A stretch of 56,895 nucleotides of DNA from an uncultured Lachnospiraceae bacterium. GTDB lineage: Bacteria; Bacillota; Clostridia; Lachnospirales; Lachnospiraceae. Position 1 is the first letter of the stretch; each line of letters starts with the position of its first letter. Made by a program: the position numbers and the translations under genes. The stretch covers positions 1 through 56,895 of the forward strand of contig CANQVT010000011.1 of assembly GCA_947627365.1 (NCBI GenBank), written 5' to 3'. The notes under the pieces were generated by a model that searched no databases, was not told where the DNA came from, and saw only the letters and a program-made list of their open reading frames with translations. Below, piece by piece: positions 17,171 to 26,077 of the stretch.

Positions 17171-17203
17171 GGACAGACAAACAAATTATTTTAAAAAACT
17201 AGG

Positions 17204-17268
17204 ACAGGAGGACTTCTGCAAGGATATCGCAGGGCGATGCTGATATCTGCAGAGAGTCCTCCTGTTTT
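17204..17268 (+). terminator. Long hairpin terminator after the foldase gene
   Basis: ACAGGAGGACT (17204-17214) pairs perfectly with AGTCCTCCTGT (17255-17265), and the stem continues through TCTGCA/TGCAGA and GATATC/GATATC, giving about 23 pairs. The T-run TTTTCC follows. It is unusually long for a simple terminator. Confidence 0.7.
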
Positions 17269-17302
17269 CCTTTGGTATAGCGTGAATAGGATGCTTTTTC
17301 GG

Positions 17303-17331
17303 TTGCCCCTTTGTCCCACAGGTGATATACT
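17303..17331 (+). promoter_or_regulatory. Promoter of the aroK operon
   Basis: TTGCCC (17303-17308), 17-base spacer, TATACT (17326-17331). Confidence 0.55.
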
Positions 17332-17375
17332 TAATTTGTATTATTATTTTGCCCTGCGGATCGCGGGGAGGAGAA

Positions 17376-17909
17376 ATGGAGTCTGGAATGCAGAGCAGGA
17401 AGAATATCTTTTTAATCGGATTTATGGGATCGGGCAAGTCTACGGTTGCGCGCAGGCTGCGGGATATATATGGAATGCGACTGATCGAGATGGATGAAGA
17501 GATCGAGGCCCGGGAGGGGATGCCGATTTCGGAGATCTTTGCGACGCGCGGAGAAGAGTATTTCCGGAAGCTTGAGACGGAGCTTCTGAAGGGACTGAAG
17601 CAGATGGAGAATACGGTTGTCTCATGTGGCGGAGGGGTTGCGATGCGGGAGCGCAATGTCGAGGCGATGCGGGAGAGCGGCAGGATTATCTATCTGAGTG
17701 CAAGCCCGGAGACGATCTATGAGCGTGTGCGGGACGCGCATAACCGTCCGCTTCTGGAGAATCATATGAACGTGGAGTATATCGCAGAGCTGTTGGGAGC
17801 GCGTCTTCCGAAATATCTCGCGGCCGCAGATGTGACGGTGAGTACGGACGGTCGCAGTGTGGAAGCGATCTGTGGGGATATTTTGAAGGAGGCCGAGGTC
17901 GAGAGATAG
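17376..17909 (+). CDS. aroK: Shikimate kinase
   Basis: Phosphorylates the 3-hydroxyl of shikimate with ATP in the chorismate pathway, which supplies the Trp operon at 42303. The 177-residue protein has Walker A GFMGSGKST, the shikimate-binding MDEEIE pair, the FRKLE arginine, the GGG motif in SCGGGVAM and the lid RPLLENH. Start 17376 follows GGGGAGGAG; an upstream in-frame ATG would add a hydrophobic stretch not seen in the family. First gene of an operon running to 23373. Confidence 0.94.
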   Translation: MESGMQSRKNIFLIGFMGSGKSTVARRLRDIYGMRLIEMDEEIEAREGMPISEIFATRGEEYFRKLETELLKGLKQMENTVVSCGGGVAMRERNVEAMRESGRIIYLSASPETIYERVRDAHNRPLLENHMNVEYIAELLGARLPKYLAAADVTVSTDGRSVEAICGDILKEAEVER

Positions 17910-17967
17910 CGTGGCAGGAAACGATTGAAGGGAAACGATTGAAAGTAACAGGGAAGTAGAGAGGGTT

Positions 17968-19557
17968 ATGGAGAAGTCGAAGGGGACATCGCAAAGGCAA
18001 ACAGCGAGCAGAGGTGTTTACACTGGCAAAGGCTATCATGCACCAGATGCGCAGGCGCCGGGACATACAGACAGGTATGTGCCGGGCAGTAAGCAGGCGG
18101 AGTATGAGACGCGAGGGGAACGATCACCGAGAGAGCCGCATGGTACAGTGCATTCGGGCGAGCTGCAGAGGAGGCTCTCCCTGCGCAGAAAAAAGAAGCA
18201 CAGAAGAATATTGCTGATCGTGGGTTCCTTGCTGGCGGTGGCCTACCTTGCGGTGGCAGTTTACTTTGGCTTTCATTTTTACAGCGGGACAGAATTTTAC
18301 GGGATCGACTGCAGCTACAAGACGTCACAGCAGGTAAAGGACGAGGCCTCGGAAAAGCTCGATGAGTATGTATTACAGATCCGTGAGCGTGATGACCGGA
18401 CGGAGACGGTGTCTGCGCAGCAGATCGGTTTAGTCTTTGAGGACAGTGAGAGCATCGACCGCATGATGAAAGCGCAGCGCTCCTATATTTGGCCTGTGAT
18501 GCTTTTGCTTGACAGGGCACAGATCGATTCGGTGGCGTTTTCCTATGACAGAGGGAAGGCGCGGCAGGTTGTAAATGGCTTGACCTGTATGGACAACGTG
18601 CGCTGGATTGCACCAAGAGACGCGTATGTGGGAATCACCGATTCCGGCTATGAAGTAGTGAAGGAAGTTATGGGGACGACGGTCGAGCCGGAGCGGACGA
18701 GCCAGGCCGTAATTGCCGCGCTGGATGCCGGAAAGAGTGACATATCGCTGGAAGATGAAGGATGCTATATCAACCCGCAGCTTTATTCGGACGATGAGGG
18801 CCTGAACCACGATGCAGCTGCGATGAGCGAGCTTGCCCGCGCGAAGATTACCTATGATTTCGGAGATCGGCAGGAGGTCGTGGATGCCTCGGTGATCGAC
18901 GGATGGATCGTTAAGCTTGCGGACGGTACATTTACAATCGATGAGTCACGCGTGGCGCAGTATGTGGAGGAACTGGCGGTCAAGTATGATACCTTTGGGC
19001 TGACCAGGCAGTTTTATACGTCGATTGGTACGATAGAGACGCTTACAGGCGGTGATTACGGCTGGTGCATGGATCAGGACGCGACGCTGACGGCTTTGCT
19101 GCAGGCTCTGGACGAGGGCTATCAGGGGATGATGGAGCCGGAATACTTGTATACGGCGATGAGCCGCGATACGAATGACATCGGCTACACCTATGTGGAG
19201 GTTTGTATCTCTCAGCAGAGAATGTGGTGTTATAAGGATGGAAACCTGATCGTGGACACGCCGGTGGTCACAGGTAATCCGAACAAGGACAACGGAACTC
19301 CCTCAGGCGGCGTCTGGGCGATCGATGCCAAGATGCGCGACTATGTATTGAAGGGCGAGGGCTATACGGCGCCGGTAGATTACTGGATGCCATTCAACGA
19401 TGACGTCGGGATCCATGATATGCAGGCGCGTGCGCAGTTCGGCGGTACGATCTATCTGAGCAACGGATCGCATGGCTGTGTCAACACGCCATACGAGCAG
19501 GCGCAGACGATCTACAATGCAGTGTCGATCGGGACTCCGGTGATCGTCTACGAATAG
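17968..19557 (+). CDS. L,D-transpeptidase (YkuD) with peptidoglycan-binding region
   Basis: A 529-residue type II membrane protein. A hydrophilic cytoplasmic head of about 75 residues ends in RRKKKHRRI, followed by one transmembrane helix (ILLIVGSLLAVAYLAVAVYF). The extracellular part has PG-binding-4-like repeats (about 110-370) and a C-terminal YkuD domain from about 410. The catalytic motif is HDMQ...SNGSHGCVNTP with C504. Such enzymes make 3-3 crosslinks or attach groups to meso-diaminopimelate. The long basic disordered head is unusual. It ends directly at the start codon of the next gene. Confidence 0.9.
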   Translation: MEKSKGTSQRQTASRGVYTGKGYHAPDAQAPGHTDRYVPGSKQAEYETRGERSPREPHGTVHSGELQRRLSLRRKKKHRRILLIVGSLLAVAYLAVAVYFGFHFYSGTEFYGIDCSYKTSQQVKDEASEKLDEYVLQIRERDDRTETVSAQQIGLVFEDSESIDRMMKAQRSYIWPVMLLLDRAQIDSVAFSYDRGKARQVVNGLTCMDNVRWIAPRDAYVGITDSGYEVVKEVMGTTVEPERTSQAVIAALDAGKSDISLEDEGCYINPQLYSDDEGLNHDAAAMSELARAKITYDFGDRQEVVDASVIDGWIVKLADGTFTIDESRVAQYVEELAVKYDTFGLTRQFYTSIGTIETLTGGDYGWCMDQDATLTALLQALDEGYQGMMEPEYLYTAMSRDTNDIGYTYVEVCISQQRMWCYKDGNLIVDTPVVTGNPNKDNGTPSGGVWAIDAKMRDYVLKGEGYTAPVDYWMPFNDDVGIHDMQARAQFGGTIYLSNGSHGCVNTPYEQAQTIYNAVSIGTPVIVYE

Positions 19558-20991
19558 ATGGCAGAGAATTTACTCAGGTGGAATGTAGATCTGAAGCGGC
19601 CGAAGACAGACGAAAGGGCAGATTGGTGGAAGAAGTTGGCAGAGTATAAGAAGCTTTACATCGAAATTCCGGAACAAGCAGAGCGGATCCTGCAGGTTCT
19701 GCACGGAAATGGATATGAGGCATATGTGGTGGGAGGCTGCGTGCGCGACTCGATCCTCAGGCGGGAGCCGGAGGACTGGGACGTTACGACTTCCGCGTCG
19801 CCGCAGCAGGTGAAGAGCCTGTTTCCACGGACGGTAGACACCGGTATCGAGCATGGAACGGTGACGGTTCTGATGGGGGAGGAAGCATTTGAGGTGACGA
19901 CATACCGGATCGATGGGGTCTATGAGGATTGTCGACATCCGAAGGAGGTCTTGTTCACAGCCAATCTTGCTGAAGATTTGGGGAGGCGTGATTTCACGAT
20001 CAATGCAATGGCATACTCGCGGGAGAGCGGCCTGGTGGACGAATTCGGTGGCCTGGAGGATCTGGGAAACAGGGTGATCCGCTGTGTCGGTGATCCTGCG
20101 GAGCGTTTTTCAGAGGATGCGCTGCGCATGATGCGTGCGGTTCGCTTTGCGGCGCAGCTGGGATTTTCCGTGGATTCCGATACGGAGGCAGCGATCCGGA
20201 AGATGGCGCCAAATCTCGCGCTCATCAGCGCGGAGCGGATTCGGACAGAGCTTGTAAAGCTGCTGATCTCGCCGAATCCTCACTGGTTCCGTCTGGCCTA
20301 CGAGTGCGGGATCACGGCGGTAATTATGCCAGAATTTGACCGGATCATGCTGCAGAGGCAGAACAATCCACATCACGCGTACACGACGGGGGAACACACG
20401 TTGCTCGCGCTGCGCAATATTCCGGCGGAGAGCACCTTGCGTCTGACGATGCTGTTTCACGACATGGGGAAGCCGGAGGTGTTCTCAACGGACGCGGATG
20501 GGAAGGATCATTTTCACGGGCACGCGGCGCACAGCGAAAGGATCGCGCTTTCCATTATGAAGCGCCTGAAATTTGACAACGAAACGATCCGCACGGTGCG
20601 GAGCCTGGTGCGCAACCACTCGCGCTATCCGCAGCTTTCGGCGCAGGAGGTACGTGTCTGCGCGTATGAGATCGGGCCGGAGCTGTTCGACGATTTCCTT
20701 CTCGTCAAGCGTGCGGATATCACAGCGCATCATCCGGATATCATTCCGGATACCCTGCACTATCTGCGGGAGGTGGAGCGCATCTGGAGGGATATCAGAC
20801 AAAGGGGCGACTGCCTGTCGCTGCGCGAGCTCAAGCTGTGCGGCCGGGATCTGATCGAGGATGGGATGCGGCCTGGCCCTGCGATTGGGGCACTTTTGCA
20901 GAAGCTTCTGGACGAGGTGCTCGAGAGGCCGGAGCGCAATGAACGGGAATATCTGCTTGAGAGAAGCCGGGCTCTGCGCGCGGAAGCGTGA
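19558..20991 (+). CDS. cca: CCA tRNA nucleotidyltransferase
   Basis: Adds the 3' CCA to tRNA without a template. The 477-residue class II enzyme has VGGCVRDSILRREPEDWDVTT (GG signature plus the DxD metal site), the RRDFTIN motif, the RNA-binding EDALRMMRAVRFAAQL, and a C-terminal HD-type domain (HDMGKPEVF, HFHGHAAHSERI). It is needed here because the tRNA-Pro gene lacks CCA. The ATG at 19558 abuts the previous stop and has no clear ribosome binding site, so it may be reinitiated; the first 30 residues are not conserved and a later start is possible. Confidence 0.93.
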   Translation: MAENLLRWNVDLKRPKTDERADWWKKLAEYKKLYIEIPEQAERILQVLHGNGYEAYVVGGCVRDSILRREPEDWDVTTSASPQQVKSLFPRTVDTGIEHGTVTVLMGEEAFEVTTYRIDGVYEDCRHPKEVLFTANLAEDLGRRDFTINAMAYSRESGLVDEFGGLEDLGNRVIRCVGDPAERFSEDALRMMRAVRFAAQLGFSVDSDTEAAIRKMAPNLALISAERIRTELVKLLISPNPHWFRLAYECGITAVIMPEFDRIMLQRQNNPHHAYTTGEHTLLALRNIPAESTLRLTMLFHDMGKPEVFSTDADGKDHFHGHAAHSERIALSIMKRLKFDNETIRTVRSLVRNHSRYPQLSAQEVRVCAYEIGPELFDDFLLVKRADITAHHPDIIPDTLHYLREVERIWRDIRQRGDCLSLRELKLCGRDLIEDGMRPGPAIGALLQKLLDEVLERPERNEREYLLERSRALRAEA

Positions 20992-21014
20992 TGGCGGAAA
21001 GAGGAGGAAGCGTG

Positions 21015-21530
21015 ATGAAATCTCCACTCACGACTTTGTGTTATATAGAGAAGGATGGGTGCTATCTGATGCTGCACCGCGTCAGCAAGAAGAACGATGT
21101 CAACAAGGATAAGTGGATCGGCGTCGGGGGCCATTTTGAGGAGGGCGAGAGCCCGGAGGAGTGTCTGCTGCGTGAAGCCAGGGAGGAGACCGGGCTTACG
21201 CTGAAATCCTGGCGGTTTCGGGGGATCGTGACTTTTCTCGCGGAGGGTTGGCCGACGGAGTACATGTGTCTGTACACAGCCGATGAGTTTTCGGGCGAGC
21301 TGAAGGAGTGCGACGAGGGGACGCTCGAGTGGGTGCCGAAGGCGGAGCTGCCTCAGTTGAATCTTTGGGAGGGAGACAAGCTGTTCCTGCATCTGCTGGC
21401 CGTGGATGCGCCGTTCTTTTCGATGAAGCTTACGTATCGCGGTGACGAGCTTTTGTCGGCCTCGCTCGACGGCAGAGAGCTTACGCTCCCACCCGAAGGA
21501 GAAATGGGAGATACGAGGGGGACATTATGA
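21015..21530 (+). CDS. NUDIX hydrolase (MutT-like)
   Basis: A 171-residue NUDIX protein. The NUDIX box is GHFEEGESPEECLLREAREETGL near residues 39-61 with all catalytic glutamates present. The N-terminal MKSPLTTLCYIEKDGCYLMLHR and the segment WIGVGG resemble 8-oxo-dGTP diphosphatases that clean oxidised nucleotides. Start 21015 is chosen over 20988/20991 because GAGGAGGAAG at 21001 is correctly spaced. It overlaps the next gene by ATGA. Substrate not certain. Confidence 0.9.
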   Translation: MKSPLTTLCYIEKDGCYLMLHRVSKKNDVNKDKWIGVGGHFEEGESPEECLLREAREETGLTLKSWRFRGIVTFLAEGWPTEYMCLYTADEFSGELKECDEGTLEWVPKAELPQLNLWEGDKLFLHLLAVDAPFFSMKLTYRGDELLSASLDGRELTLPPEGEMGDTRGTL

Positions 21531-22468
21531 AGAATACATCGGTGAAGAACCCCATCCTGCTGTTTCTGACAGCGGTGATCTGGGGTGTTGCTTTTGTTGC
21601 GCAAAGCGTCGGCATGGAATATGTCGGGGCTTTTACCTTTAATTTTGTACGCTGCATCATCGGAGGCCTGGTGCTGATTCCATGCATTCTGTTTCTGGAT
21701 CGGTTGAAGGGCAGGGATCAGGAAAGCCCGAAGCCGCAGGACAAAAGCGGCGGTGTTGAAGCGGGAAATGGCGCTGAAGCCGGCAAAACACAGGACGGGA
21801 AGACGCTTATTACAGGCGGTATCTGCTGCGGCACGGCGCTCTGTGTGGCGAGCAATCTGCAGCAGTTCGGCATCAAGTATACGACGGTCGGGAAGGCCGG
21901 GTTTATCACGGCGATGTATATCGTTATGGTCCCGCTGCTCGGGATTTTTCTGAAGAAGAAGGTCGGCCTCAAGGTTTGGGTCAGCGTGGCGCTCGCGGTT
22001 GCCGGGCTCTATCTGCTGTGCATCACCGAGGGCTTTGCTCTGGGGTGGGGAGATTTCCTTGTGCTTCTGTGTGCGGTCGTATTTTCGATTCATATTCTGG
22101 TGATCGATTATTTTTCCCCGAGGACAGATGGCGTGAAAATGTCGTGCATTCAGTTTTTTGTGTGCGGACTGCTTTCCGGAGTCGGGATGTTGATCTGGGA
22201 GACGCCGGAGATACATGCGATTCTGCGCGCGTGGATGCCGATTCTGTACGCGGGCGTGATGTCCTGCGGGGTCGCCTACACGCTGCAGATTGTGGGACAG
22301 AAGGGCATGAATCCGACGGTCGCGTCGCTGATTCTGAGCTTGGAATCCGTGGTGTCGGTTCTGGCCGGCTGGCTTTTGCTGGGACAGAGGCTGAGTGTGC
22401 GTGAATTGTCAGGCTGTGCGCTGATGTTTGCCGCAATTATTCTCGCCCAGCTTCCGCAGAAGACATGA
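21527..22468 (+). CDS. EamA/DMT-superfamily transporter
   Basis: A 313-residue membrane protein with ten likely helices in two EamA repeats: PILLFLTAVIWGVAFVAQSV at the N-terminus, and the second repeat with AGVMSCGVAYTLQIVGQKG and VASLILSLESVVSVLAGWLL. Members export amino acids or metabolites. A hydrophilic loop of about 40 residues (residues 63-100) with KPQDKSGG lies between helices two and three. Overlaps neighbours on both sides by ATGA. Substrate unknown. Confidence 0.9.
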   Translation: MKNTSVKNPILLFLTAVIWGVAFVAQSVGMEYVGAFTFNFVRCIIGGLVLIPCILFLDRLKGRDQESPKPQDKSGGVEAGNGAEAGKTQDGKTLITGGICCGTALCVASNLQQFGIKYTTVGKAGFITAMYIVMVPLLGIFLKKKVGLKVWVSVALAVAGLYLLCITEGFALGWGDFLVLLCAVVFSIHILVIDYFSPRTDGVKMSCIQFFVCGLLSGVGMLIWETPEIHAILRAWMPILYAGVMSCGVAYTLQIVGQKGMNPTVASLILSLESVVSVLAGWLLLGQRLSVRELSGCALMFAAIILAQLPQKT

Positions 22469-23373
22469 GCGGCTGTACGCTCTGCCCCAGAGCATGCGGC
22501 GCGGACCGTGAGAGCGGAAGGCGCGGCCGCTGTGGAGCGGATCAGGAAATCCGGGTTGCGCGGGCGGCGCTGCACATGTGGGAGGAGCCTTGCATATCAG
22601 GAGCGGAGGGCTCGGGAGCCGTTTTCTTTTCCGGCTGCCCGCTAGGCTGCATATACTGTCAGAACCGGAAAATTTCACGCGGAGAATCCGGTATGGTGAT
22701 CTCGACAGGGCGGCTTGCGGAGATCTTTCTGGAGCTTCAGCAGCAGAAGGCAAATAACATCAATCTTGTCACGGCCGGACATTTTCTGCCGCAGGTGATC
22801 GAGGCGCTCTTGCTGGCAAAAGGACAGGGGCTGAAGATTCCCGTGGTCTACAACAGCAGCGCCTATGAGAAGCCGGAGGCGCTGCGGCGATTGGACGGTC
22901 TGGTGGACGTCTACCTGCCGGATTTCAAGTATATCAGCTCAGAGCTGGCTGCAGCATATTCAAATGCCCCGGACTATCCGCAGGTTGCGGCTGCGGCGAT
23001 ACGGGAGATGGTGCGTCAGAGGCCGGAGCCCAGGTTTGATACAAGGGGGATCATGACCTCAGGCGTCATCGTGAGGCATCTGCTTCTTCCCGGCCATGTG
23101 CGTGAGGCAAAGCAGATCATAAGATATCTGCATGAAGAATACGGGAACAGAATCTACATCAGTATGATGAATCAATACACGCCGATGGAAGCTGTGGCGG
23201 GGGATCCGCTGCTTGGCCGACGCGTGACAAAGCGCGAATATGAGAGGCTGCTTGCATTTGCGGAGCAGCTCGGTGTGGAACAGGGATTTTATCAGGAGGG
23301 GGAGACTGCCAAGGAGAGCTTTATTCCGGAGTTTGGCTGTCAGGGTGTGCTCAAAGAGGAAGGCGTAAAATAG
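22465..23373 (+). CDS. Radical SAM protein, PflA/PflX-like
   Basis: A 302-residue radical-SAM enzyme. The 4Fe-4S motif CPLGCIYC gives C58, C62 and C65. An N-terminal set of cysteines in CTLCPRACGADRESG and GRCG resembles the extra cluster region of PflX-type putative pyruvate formate-lyase activating enzymes. The partial TIM barrel includes VTAGHFLPQVIEAL and VYLPDFKY. No glycyl-radical enzyme is nearby, so the substrate is open. It is the last gene of the aroK operon, before a terminator. Confidence 0.88.
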   Translation: MSGCTLCPRACGADRESGRRGRCGADQEIRVARAALHMWEEPCISGAEGSGAVFFSGCPLGCIYCQNRKISRGESGMVISTGRLAEIFLELQQQKANNINLVTAGHFLPQVIEALLLAKGQGLKIPVVYNSSAYEKPEALRRLDGLVDVYLPDFKYISSELAAAYSNAPDYPQVAAAAIREMVRQRPEPRFDTRGIMTSGVIVRHLLLPGHVREAKQIIRYLHEEYGNRIYISMMNQYTPMEAVAGDPLLGRRVTKREYERLLAFAEQLGVEQGFYQEGETAKESFIPEFGCQGVLKEEGVK

Positions 23374-23405
23374 CCCGTCAGTCACATAGACAGACGGGCT
23401 TTTTA
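23372..23405. terminator. Terminator between the convergent operons
   Basis: AGCCCGTC (23372-23379) pairs with GACGGGCT (23393-23400), followed by TTTTTAT. It serves the plus-strand operon and may partly serve the minus strand. Confidence 0.8.
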
Positions 23406-23434
23406 TAGCTGATATTGGCTGAGACAGTGGAAAA

Positions 23435-24577
23435 CTATGGAATAAAGCTGGCGTCGTCTTTGCTTTTCAAAGCGATTGTGCCAGTCTCCAGATATTCCTG
23501 CTTCAACCGGTTGTAATCTTCCTTGCGCTTCTGCAAGTATTCGTCGACGTTGTCCTTCGTGACATAATATCCGAAGCCAGGATAAGACGCTTTCCCGGAG
23601 ATAGTGTCGATTACGAAGTCTGCAAGCGCGTAGGTGCAGTGGTCGGTGTCGATATAGTTGCTGGGGTTCAGATTGATATCGCTGTATCCGTTGAAATCCC
23701 AGAAATTCGTAATCTGAGCAAGCTCACGCAGATAGTCCCAGAAATAGGTGCTCTCAAAGCGCGCCATGCCCGAGATAAATGTCGGAGTGAACCAGAATTC
23801 GAGCTCTACGCCCGCAGCGTCACATTCCGCCTTGATCTGACCTGCAATATCCAGACATTCATCATAATAATCAGCCTTTTGATTCTTCTTGAAAAGCCGG
23901 GCCATTCGCGCATCAAAATTCTTCAGTAGATTCTTTGCCAGAAAGCCGTCCCAGTCTGCGTCCCTGCGTGGATACAGATACTGCACATCCCGCTCGCCAC
24001 CGGTGAAATTTCGGGTGTAGACGGTTTTTCCGTTTTTCATTTCATCCCATATCTTTTGGAGTCCCTTGGTCACGTCAAGCGTCAGAAAATGGAGGTATTC
24101 CATCAGCTGCGGCTCATCCTTCCAGACAGCCGGTATCTGCATAATATCGGCATCGGAGTCGAAGGTCAGGCGTGAAACTTCATTTGCACTCAGGCTGATA
24201 ATGATTTTTTTTACGTCGGTATGCTTCAACAGAAAATCTACGATCAGCTTGTATTCCGTCATAGTGCCGTGATATTCAAAAAGATTGTAGTAGCGGTATC
24301 CGTCCATTTCCTGCATCTTTTCGGGATGAAAGGAGCCAGCCTTGGAGCCGCCCAGAATGTACGCGTCATATTGATCGCCGAAGTTCAGAATATGGTTGGC
24401 TTTGAAGACACGGTAATATACATTCACGCTGCCGATCTTGAAATCAACATCCGCGTAGTCTCCGGACTGGAACGTAAAATATCCGTATATGTCCGCGTAA
24501 TAATTCACTCCCATAATAAAGAGCAGCACTGCGAGGATAAACCCCAGCATTCCGAAGCACCATCTCTTATATCGCAT
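23435..24577 (-). CDS. SGNH/DltD-like membrane-anchored partner of the MBOAT acyltransferase
   Basis: A 380-residue protein with one N-terminal membrane anchor (residues 8-24), the rest probably extracellular. A GGSKAG element places a candidate nucleophile serine at S78, and IDTDHC near 310 supplies an Asp-His pair, an arrangement like SGNH/DltD/AlgX-type acyl-handling proteins. It is the last gene of a six-gene minus operon, 60 bases after the MBOAT gene, with GGAGG before its start. The expected role is receiving acyl groups from the MBOAT or transferring them to a surface polymer. The family is assigned from context plus two motifs, so an inactive relative is possible. Confidence 0.65.
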   Translation of the reverse strand: MRYKRWCFGMLGFILAVLLFIMGVNYYADIYGYFTFQSGDYADVDFKIGSVNVYYRVFKANHILNFGDQYDAYILGGSKAGSFHPEKMQEMDGYRYYNLFEYHGTMTEYKLIVDFLLKHTDVKKIIISLSANEVSRLTFDSDADIMQIPAVWKDEPQLMEYLHFLTLDVTKGLQKIWDEMKNGKTVYTRNFTGGERDVQYLYPRRDADWDGFLAKNLLKNFDARMARLFKKNQKADYYDECLDIAGQIKAECDAAGVELEFWFTPTFISGMARFESTYFWDYLRELAQITNFWDFNGYSDINLNPSNYIDTDHCTYALADFVIDTISGKASYPGFGYYVTKDNVDEYLQKRKEDYNRLKQEYLETGTIALKSKDDASFIP

Positions 24578-24637
24578 TTGTATTCCTCCATATCTCTGCG
24601 TATCCTGTATTCGCCTTGGCCGGAGCAGAATTCCGAT

Positions 24638-26071
24638 TTAAAATTGAAAGTAAAGGAACTGTACGACCTGATTCATTTTTGACAGGCAGATGGCAAGCAG
24701 AATTCCGGCGTATGCAAAATAAATCAGATTCGGTTTGAATTTCTCCGACATCGTCTTTGTGGTCGGCGCGAACCAGCAGATCAAAAGTCCGATAAATACG
24801 ATGATACCGTCTTTCTGGTGATGTGTCACAAAAAGGCAGATCCGCTGGAAGGCGTTCAGGATTCCTGACGAGAAAAATGCCGGGAAGCCGAACATGGCTT
24901 TGTACACAGTCCAGGTGTCCTGAAGATTGGAAGCCACGAAAATTACTCTGGTCAGGACGATAAAGAAGAAGGTCGTCGTGACGCCGATGAAATAAGGCGG
25001 TTCCTTCTTGTTGTAGCTTAAGTAGGCGGCAATACAGACCAGAATGCCGTTCATGATCCCCCAGATGATGAAATTCCAGCCGGCTCCGTGCCAGATGCCG
25101 GAGACAAGGAAGGTCACCATTGTGGCGACATAGTAGTTGCGCCATTTGTTTCCCTTGCGAAACACATTCTTAAATACGTAGGTTCCGAGAAAGCGGGAGA
25201 GCGTCATGTGTTGGCGTTGCCAGTACACCTGAAAGTTTCTCGCGCGGAACGGCGCGTTGAAGTTTTCCGGCAGGTGAATGTTGAACAGCAGCCCCAGGCC
25301 GATGGCCATATCCGTGTATCCGGACAGATCAAAGTAATAGGAAACCGAGTAGGCGATCGTGTAGAACCAGGATTCCAGCAAGGTGATGTTCGAATTGATA
25401 TGCGAATAAAAATCAGCCGCAGAATTGTTCAGCGGGTCTGCGAGCAGCATCTTTTTCGCACAGCCGATCGAGAATACGAAGATGCCCAGTGCGATATTGT
25501 TGTAATTGATCTTCATATTCCGGGTATCTTCAAACTGCGGCGCGATCTCCTTGTGATGGACGATTGGGCCGACGATCAGCTGTGGGAAGAAGGTGATAAA
25601 AAGCAGATAGTCCAGCACATGGTACTCCCTCGTCTCTCCGCGGTAGGAATCCACAAGAAACGCGATCAGCTGGAAAGTGAAGAACGAGATGCCGATCGGA
25701 AGCGCGATATTTTTCAGCACAAAGTCGGTTCCGGTCAGCGCGTTCAGATTTTCGACAAAGAAGTCATAGTATTTGTAGTATCCGAGCAAGGCTACGTTTC
25801 CGAGAACTCCGGCGGCCAGCAGCAGCCTGCGCTGCAGGCGGTTCTCATCGCCCTGCAGACGGCAGAGCGCCGAGCCGACGACGTAGTTCGCGAACACGCT
25901 TCCCATAAAAAAAGGAAAGAAATCCGGGCTTCCCTGCGAATAGAAAAACATGGAAGCCAGGATCAGCCATATTTTCGAGAGATAGTAAAACTTAAATTTA
26001 TTCAGGACGCCGTATCCGCCCGCGACGACGGGCAGGAACAGAAACAGGAACTTGTACGATGAAAATATCAT
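24638..26071 (-). CDS. MBOAT-family O-acyltransferase (AlgI/DltB-like)
   Basis: A 477-residue polytopic membrane protein. The start MIFSSYKFLFLFLPVV is typical of AlgI/DltB. The conserved segment YWQRQHMTLSRFLGTYVF and the catalytic histidine in SGIWHGAGWNFIIWGIMNG are intact. MBOAT proteins move an activated acyl group across the membrane for polymer O-acylation. It begins six bases after the ABC permease stop with GGGAG in the permease end, so it is coupled to the transporter genes rather than standing alone. Confidence 0.92.
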   Translation of the reverse strand: MIFSSYKFLFLFLPVVAGGYGVLNKFKFYYLSKIWLILASMFFYSQGSPDFFPFFMGSVFANYVVGSALCRLQGDENRLQRRLLLAAGVLGNVALLGYYKYYDFFVENLNALTGTDFVLKNIALPIGISFFTFQLIAFLVDSYRGETREYHVLDYLLFITFFPQLIVGPIVHHKEIAPQFEDTRNMKINYNNIALGIFVFSIGCAKKMLLADPLNNSAADFYSHINSNITLLESWFYTIAYSVSYYFDLSGYTDMAIGLGLLFNIHLPENFNAPFRARNFQVYWQRQHMTLSRFLGTYVFKNVFRKGNKWRNYYVATMVTFLVSGIWHGAGWNFIIWGIMNGILVCIAAYLSYNKKEPPYFIGVTTTFFFIVLTRVIFVASNLQDTWTVYKAMFGFPAFFSSGILNAFQRICLFVTHHQKDGIIVFIGLLICWFAPTTKTMSEKFKPNLIYFAYAGILLAICLSKMNQVVQFLYFQF

Positions 26072-26077
26072 ATGTGT

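Noticed and set aside
23435-26071. A classical dlt (D-alanylation) operon
   Set aside because: No DltA-type D-alanine ligase signature could be assigned and no DltC carrier gene exists in the operon; the partner genes are an SsuA-class importer, so only the logic is similar.
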